From contig JBCCEV010000159.1 of the NCBI GenBank assembly GCA_039030125.1, positions 1-9,357 on the forward strand: 9,357 nt of DNA, in the 5' to 3' direction. Position numbers and translations under genes: made by a program. Position 1 is the first letter of the stretch. Every line of letters starts with the position of its first letter. Under the pieces are notes generated by a model. It was not told where the DNA came from, made no database searches, and saw only the letters and a list, made by a program, of their open reading frames with translations. Shown here in pieces: positions 5,984-9,357 of the stretch. Source of the DNA: JBCCEV01 sp039030125. Lineage in GTDB: Bacteria; Pseudomonadota; Gammaproteobacteria; Ga0077536.

Positions 5984-8071
5984 TTAAATCGTGATCTCCT
6001 CGGGCGGCGTAACGATATAACGGCCACCGGCCGAGACGACGACTTCAGCGCCCGGATGTATCACCAAGGTTGAAGTCGGCTCTTCAATAACGGCCGGTCC
6101 ATTGATCTTCGCGCCGATCACCAGTTGTTCACCACGATAGATCGGGGTGTCGATCATTTCGCCGCTGAAATAGGCTTGCCGCGCATGGTCGCTTGTCGCG
6201 GTTTTATCCGTGCCGCTGCTGGTCGGATCGAGCGATGGTGGTTCGACCGCCGCGACCAATCGACCTCGCCAGTTGAGACATTCGACGGCTTGCCCAATGT
6301 CGGCTATGGCAAATACCCGATCATGCATTTTGTGGAACGCTTCCACGAGCCGCTCGACGTCTTCTGGGGTTTCGAAACGCTGTACGTCGATCTCGATCTC
6401 TAGTTCCCAAACTTGGAAGCGGTACCGTGCTTCGACGAAGAACCTTTTGGAGAGATCGCTAAAGCCGCGTTCGGCCAGACCCGAGGAAAATTGGTCAAGT
6501 TCGGCATGGATTATTTCCAAAGCAGCATTAACACCATCAAAGTCGAAGTTCTCCGAGGTCGTGAGTTTGCTAGCGCCGGCTTCTGTAATGATGTCGGAGA
6601 ACTGCATACCCGAGGCGCTCAAGGCACCCGCGGTGCGGGGCACGAGGATGTGCTTGCAACCTAACTCGGCCGCGATCGGTACGATCCCCAGGCCGCCGGC
6701 GCCGCCACCGGCAACCAGGGAAGAATCACCCGGATTCAGGCCCTCATTGATTGTGAGTTCTTTGATGGCCTCGATCATGTTTTCGTTGGCGACGGTCATG
6801 ATCGCGTAAGCCGCGCGCTCCAAAGGTTGGTCGATTTGTTCACCAAACTTGGCGACCGCGGTTTTCGCGGCCTCAAGATCGAGGTTCATTCTCCCGCCCA
6901 GGAAGTGCGCGGGATCGATGTAGCCTAGGACCACGGCCGCATCGGTAACCGTGGCATATTCCCCACCGGCACCGTAGCAAGCTGGGCCCGGATCTGAGCC
7001 GGCGGATTGAGGGCCGACCCGCAGCAGTCCGCCTTCATCGACCCACGCAATCGAACCGCCGCCCGCGCCAATAGAGTGGACCGCCACCGATGCCATTCCC
7101 AGATTGTCGCCGGTCCACTGCGGCCCGAGCCAAGTATCGCGAGAGAACTCCACCATGCCGTCGCGAACCAGGCTCACATCAAAAGTGGTTCCCCCAGCGT
7201 CGCAAACGATGATGTCCGTCGGCAGGCCTTCTGCCTCGACATAGGCGAGTCCCGCGATCGGCGCCATAGCGGGACCCGATTTGACGAGGTAAATCGGCTT
7301 TTTCACAACGTCGTTAAGGTGCATTACGCCGCCAAACGAGGTGCTGACGAGGATGTCCGCGGTATACCCGGCGCCCCTCAAATCCTCTTCAAGGGTCAAC
7401 AGATACTCCTGCATCAATGGCTTGAGCGAGGCGTCGATGGCCGCCGATGACGCTCTTCGGTATTCGCGTAATATCGGGTTGATTTGGTGAGCCAGTGTGT
7501 ACGGCACTCCCGGCAGGATCTCCTCGCACAACTCGCCTATCTTCAACTCGTGCTCAGGGTTAGCAATCGACCACAGCAGACAGATGGCGATCGCTTCGAT
7601 ATTTTTAGTTTTAAGTGATTCGAGAAGCTCGCGCGTGGCTCGTTCGTCGAGCGGTTTATCGACACCGCCTTCAGCATTGATCCGCTCGCTCACTTCGAAA
7701 GTCAGTCGTCTGGGAATATAAGGATCGGGATACTCCATCTGCAGATTGTGGGGCTCGGCTTTGCCGCCCTCTTTGAGCAGCAAAACATCTGGAAAGCCGG
7801 CCGTGGTTAGGAACGCGGTCCGAGCAATCTTGCGCTCTACGATCCCGTTGGTTGCGCGGGTCGTGCCGTAAACGAAAACAGAGGTTTCCTCCAGTAGCCG
7901 GGGCACCGGTATTCCAAGCTGTTCGGCGGTGACATCGAGGCCGGCGTTGATACTCGAAAATGCGCGCTTGCGATCGGTGAGTGCCTTACCAACGGTGAAG
8001 TTGCCGCCATCGTCAGTGACGACGACGTCGGTGAAAGTCCCGCCGGTATCGACGGAAATGCGGTAGCCCAT
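5984..8071 (-). CDS. hyuA: Hydantoinase/oxoprolinase family protein, HyuA-type subunit
   Basis: A 695-residue protein of the ATP-dependent hydantoinase A family, which includes N-methylhydantoinase A, 5-oxoprolinase and acetone/acetophenone carboxylase subunits. The N-terminal domain starts with ISVDTGGTFTDVVV (residues 5-18), the ASKHA-like phosphate motif. The central hydantoinase_A domain has SGPAMAP (265-271), CDAGGTTFDVSLV (290-302), SIGAGGGSIAWVD (333-345) and VGPQSAGSDPGPACYGAGG (352-370). AGGGAGGLGI (454-463) and the C-terminal domain with RYRFQVWELEIEI (549-561) follow. The family typically hydrolyses ATP to open or carboxylate a cyclic amide or ketone, usually with a HyuB partner. 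No hyuB is present on either side. Length is normal and no lesion is seen. The start is the ATG at 8071, with AGGAA nine bases upstream. It lies 88 bases after ald and 10 bases before the SMR gene on the same strand. The substrate cannot be assigned. Confidence 0.9.
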   Translation of the reverse strand: MGYRISVDTGGTFTDVVVTDDGGNFTVGKALTDRKRAFSSINAGLDVTAEQLGIPVPRLLEETSVFVYGTTRATNGIVERKIARTAFLTTAGFPDVLLLKEGGKAEPHNLQMEYPDPYIPRRLTFEVSERINAEGGVDKPLDERATRELLESLKTKNIEAIAICLLWSIANPEHELKIGELCEEILPGVPYTLAHQINPILREYRRASSAAIDASLKPLMQEYLLTLEEDLRGAGYTADILVSTSFGGVMHLNDVVKKPIYLVKSGPAMAPIAGLAYVEAEGLPTDIIVCDAGGTTFDVSLVRDGMVEFSRDTWLGPQWTGDNLGMASVAVHSIGAGGGSIAWVDEGGLLRVGPQSAGSDPGPACYGAGGEYATVTDAAVVLGYIDPAHFLGGRMNLDLEAAKTAVAKFGEQIDQPLERAAYAIMTVANENMIEAIKELTINEGLNPGDSSLVAGGGAGGLGIVPIAAELGCKHILVPRTAGALSASGMQFSDIITEAGASKLTTSENFDFDGVNAALEIIHAELDQFSSGLAERGFSDLSKRFFVEARYRFQVWELEIEIDVQRFETPEDVERLVEAFHKMHDRVFAIADIGQAVECLNWRGRLVAAVEPPSLDPTSSGTDKTATSDHARQAYFSGEMIDTPIYRGEQLVIGAKINGPAVIEEPTSTLVIHPGAEVVVSAGGRYIVTPPEEITI

Positions 8072-8159
8072 GGGAACGCGTTCCTAGTTTTCTGGCGCCA
8101 GCTGCGGCGCGAAGGCGCTCACGCTACGGCTGGGGACCTTCGAGGTCAACTTTTTGTCG
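8072..8159. promoter_or_regulatory. ald-hyuA intergenic region with several palindromes
   Basis: These 88 bases hold more dyad symmetry than expected for their length. In - strand order they are: a hairpin GACCT-CGA-AGGTC at 8135-8147, 12 bases after the ald stop; a longer imperfect stem with arms 8100-8108 and 8123-8131; the perfect palindrome CTGGCGCCAG at 8092-8101; and the perfect 12-base palindrome GGAACGCGTTCC at 8073-8084, which overlaps the hyuA ribosome site (AGGAA). None is followed by a U-run on the - strand, so read-through from ald to hyuA is plausible. A weak promoter (TTGACC, 17 bases, TAGCGT) can be drawn on the - strand but is poor at -10. The palindromes could be protein or RNA control sites; this is inference. 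Confidence 0.35.
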
Positions 8160-9263
8160 TTAGGCGGCTTCGCGGCGCGCGAGCTCCGGTAATGCAGCCG
8201 CAACATTGGGATTGACGATCTTACCGTCGTGAATGTTTAGGCCTTGAGCTAACGCTGGATCGATTTCGAGCGCCGCAAGACCGTGGTCGGCAAGTTTTTT
8301 AACGTAGGGCAGGGTGACGAAGTTCAGTGCGGCGGTTGCGGTTTTCGGAACCGCGCCGGGCATGTTCGTCACACAGTAGTGAACCACATCATCGACCACG
8401 TAAGTCGGCGCGTCGTGGGTGGTTGGGCGCGAGGTTTCGGCGCAACCGCCTTGGTCAATCGCGACATCGACGATGACGCTTCCGGCTGGCATTCCGCTGA
8501 TGAGTTCGCGGGTTATCAACCGCGGTGCCGCGGCCCCTGGGATTAATACCGCGCCAACCACCAAATCACTGTTGGAAATGCTTCGTGATAGGTTTTCAGT
8601 ATCGCTGAATAAGCATTTCAAACGCGCCCCGTAACGCTGCGATAGCTCGCGCAAACGCTCAGGCGATATGTCGAGCAATGTGACCTCTGCGCCGAGACCT
8701 AAAGCCATAGCTGCGGCGTTTTCCCCGACCACACCGCCACCGACGATCGTCACACGGCCCGGGGCAACGCCGGGGACGCCACTTAAGAGCACGCCAGAGC
8801 CGCCGTTTGCTTTCTGCAAGAAATTGACGCCGGCTTGCACTGACAAGCGGCCCGCGATTTCACTCATCGGCGTTAGGAGCGGTAGTGCGCCGGCCGGCGT
8901 TTTAACGGTTTCGTAGGCGATGGCCGCAACACCTTTGGCCATCAGTAGAGACGCTTGTTCGGCGGCGGCTGCGAGGTGCAGGTAGGTAAACAAGATCTGG
9001 CCGGCTTGCATTTGCAGACACTCCTCCGGCTGAGGCTCCTTAACCTTGACCAAGAGTTCCGCGGCCGCGAACACATCTTTGTTTGAGACGACGAGTCGGG
9101 CCCCGGCGGCTTGGTAGTCCTGATCGGTCGACCCACTGCCCATTCCAGCACCTTCGGCAACCAGGATTTCGTGCCCTGCGCGGGCGAGCTCCGAGACGCT
9201 GGCAGGGCTTAATCCGACCCGATACTCATGGTTCTTAACTTCTTTAGGGACCCCAATTTTCAT
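8160..9263 (-). CDS. ald: Alanine dehydrogenase
   Basis: A 367-residue NAD-dependent L-alanine dehydrogenase (alanine to pyruvate plus ammonium, reversible), full length for the family (about 370) and cytosolic, normally a hexamer. Catalytic residues fall at the family positions: R15 (KNHEYR), K75 (VKVKEP), H96 (YLHLA) and D270 (VAIDQGG). The family start MKIGVPKEVKN is intact. The NAD-binding Rossmann loop is VTIVGGGVVGENA (171-183) with an acidic LLDIS turn at the end of the next strand, typical of NAD preference. TNMPGAVPKTAT near residue 300 is another family hallmark. The start at 9263 is fixed by homology; its ribosome site is weak (GTGAG, six bases upstream). It leads the ald-hyuA-SMR run on the - strand and faces a possible divergent gene at 9339. 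Such genes are often controlled by an Lrp/AsnC regulator encoded next door. Confidence 0.96.
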   Translation of the reverse strand: MKIGVPKEVKNHEYRVGLSPASVSELARAGHEILVAEGAGMGSGSTDQDYQAAGARLVVSNKDVFAAAELLVKVKEPQPEECLQMQAGQILFTYLHLAAAAEQASLLMAKGVAAIAYETVKTPAGALPLLTPMSEIAGRLSVQAGVNFLQKANGGSGVLLSGVPGVAPGRVTIVGGGVVGENAAAMALGLGAEVTLLDISPERLRELSQRYGARLKCLFSDTENLSRSISNSDLVVGAVLIPGAAAPRLITRELISGMPAGSVIVDVAIDQGGCAETSRPTTHDAPTYVVDDVVHYCVTNMPGAVPKTATAALNFVTLPYVKKLADHGLAALEIDPALAQGLNIHDGKIVNPNVAAALPELARREAA

Positions 9264-9338
9264 ATCGAACTCACAAGACTAAGGATGATGTAAATATAGT
9301 TCTATTAATTCGACATTAAATAGATAAATTAGGATAAT
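9264..9338 (-). promoter_or_regulatory. ald promoter and candidate operator (divergent intergenic region)
   Basis: This 75-base stretch is AT-rich compared with the genes beside it. On the - strand, TATATT (9293-9298) is a good -10 candidate. A weak -35 (TTTAAT, 9315-9320) lies 16 bases upstream of it, which would give a short leader to the ald ATG. An imperfect inverted repeat, TCTATTAAT-TCGAC-ATTAAATAGA (9301-9324), spans the -35 to -10 interval. This suits an operator, for example for an Lrp/AsnC-type regulator. The assignment rests on position and symmetry only. Confidence 0.4.
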
Positions 9339-9357
9339 ATGACTATGGAATTAGAAT
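9339..9357 (+). CDS. Start of a possible divergent gene (Lrp/AsnC-type regulator?), cut by window end
   Basis: ATG at 9339 (MTMELE...) or at 9345 (MELE...) opens a + strand frame that runs to the window edge. AGGA at 9331-9334 sits 4 bases before the first ATG and 10 before the second, so the second may be the true start. Only six codons are visible, too few for identification. The Lrp/AsnC guess rests on the common divergent pairing of such regulators with ald and on the resemblance of MELE to the usual Lrp opening (MELD). It could equally be another protein or no gene. Confidence 0.3.

Noticed and set aside
5974..6027. N-terminal extension of the SMR protein (start at 6027)
   Set aside because: It would overlap the end of hyuA and add 18 basic residues not found in the family; MAYVYLAV matches the normal SMR start.
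6210..6809. Open frame of 199 codons on the + strand opposite hyuA
   Set aside because: Antisense shadow in a GC-rich gene. The - strand frame has full-length HyuA motifs across the same bases.
8135..8155. Intrinsic terminator (hairpin GACCT-TCG-AGGTC followed by TTTTT) on the + strand
   Set aside because: The stem is only 5 base pairs and the T-run follows it on the + strand, where no gene ends here. In the direction of ald there is no U-run.

Overview
The window reads as accessory DNA from a moderately GC-rich (roughly 57-60% GC) Gram-negative bacterium. The signal peptides, the FecR-domain protein and the style of the ald, hyuA and SMR proteins suggest a marine- or soil-type proteobacterium, probably a gammaproteobacterium. 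This is inference from protein style; there is no rRNA or other marker gene. The first ~257 bases differ: about 41% GC by hand count, coding for an internal piece of the tRNA methylthiotransferase MtaB in a form that looks like Bacteroidota. That piece is joined in frame to the middle of an unrelated surface protein, so the left edge is most likely a chimeric join (assembly or amplification artefact, or a rare recombination).

Layout: (1) 3-257, + strand: mtaB fragment. (2) ~258-4145, + strand: a giant repetitive beta-solenoid adhesin-like protein lacking its N-terminus. It ends in a very acidic tail and a single cysteine three residues from the C-terminus. (3) 4158-5618, + strand: a secreted protein with two FecR-type domains, 12 bases downstream of the adhesin and surely co-transcribed with it. 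(4) 5613-5646: hairpin-forming sequence at the convergent gene ends. (5) 5641-5973, - strand: an SMR (EmrE/Qac type) small multidrug transporter. (6) 5984-8071, - strand: a HyuA-type hydantoinase/oxoprolinase, with no HyuB partner in view. (7) 8160-9263, - strand: alanine dehydrogenase. (8) 9264-9338: an AT-rich divergent promoter region with an inverted repeat. (9) 9339-end, + strand: the first codons of a possible divergent gene, perhaps an Lrp/AsnC-type regulator.

Two functional units follow. The + strand pair (solenoid protein plus double-FecR protein) looks like a cell-surface module. FecR domains commonly accompany large secreted solenoid proteins, and both proteins carry an unpaired-looking cysteine close to the C-terminus. 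The - strand cluster ald-hyuA-SMR reads in one direction with gaps of 88 and 10 bases and may be a small nitrogen or amide metabolism operon with an exporter. Its substrate cannot be told from the sequence. No RNA genes, CRISPR arrays or insertion sequences were seen.
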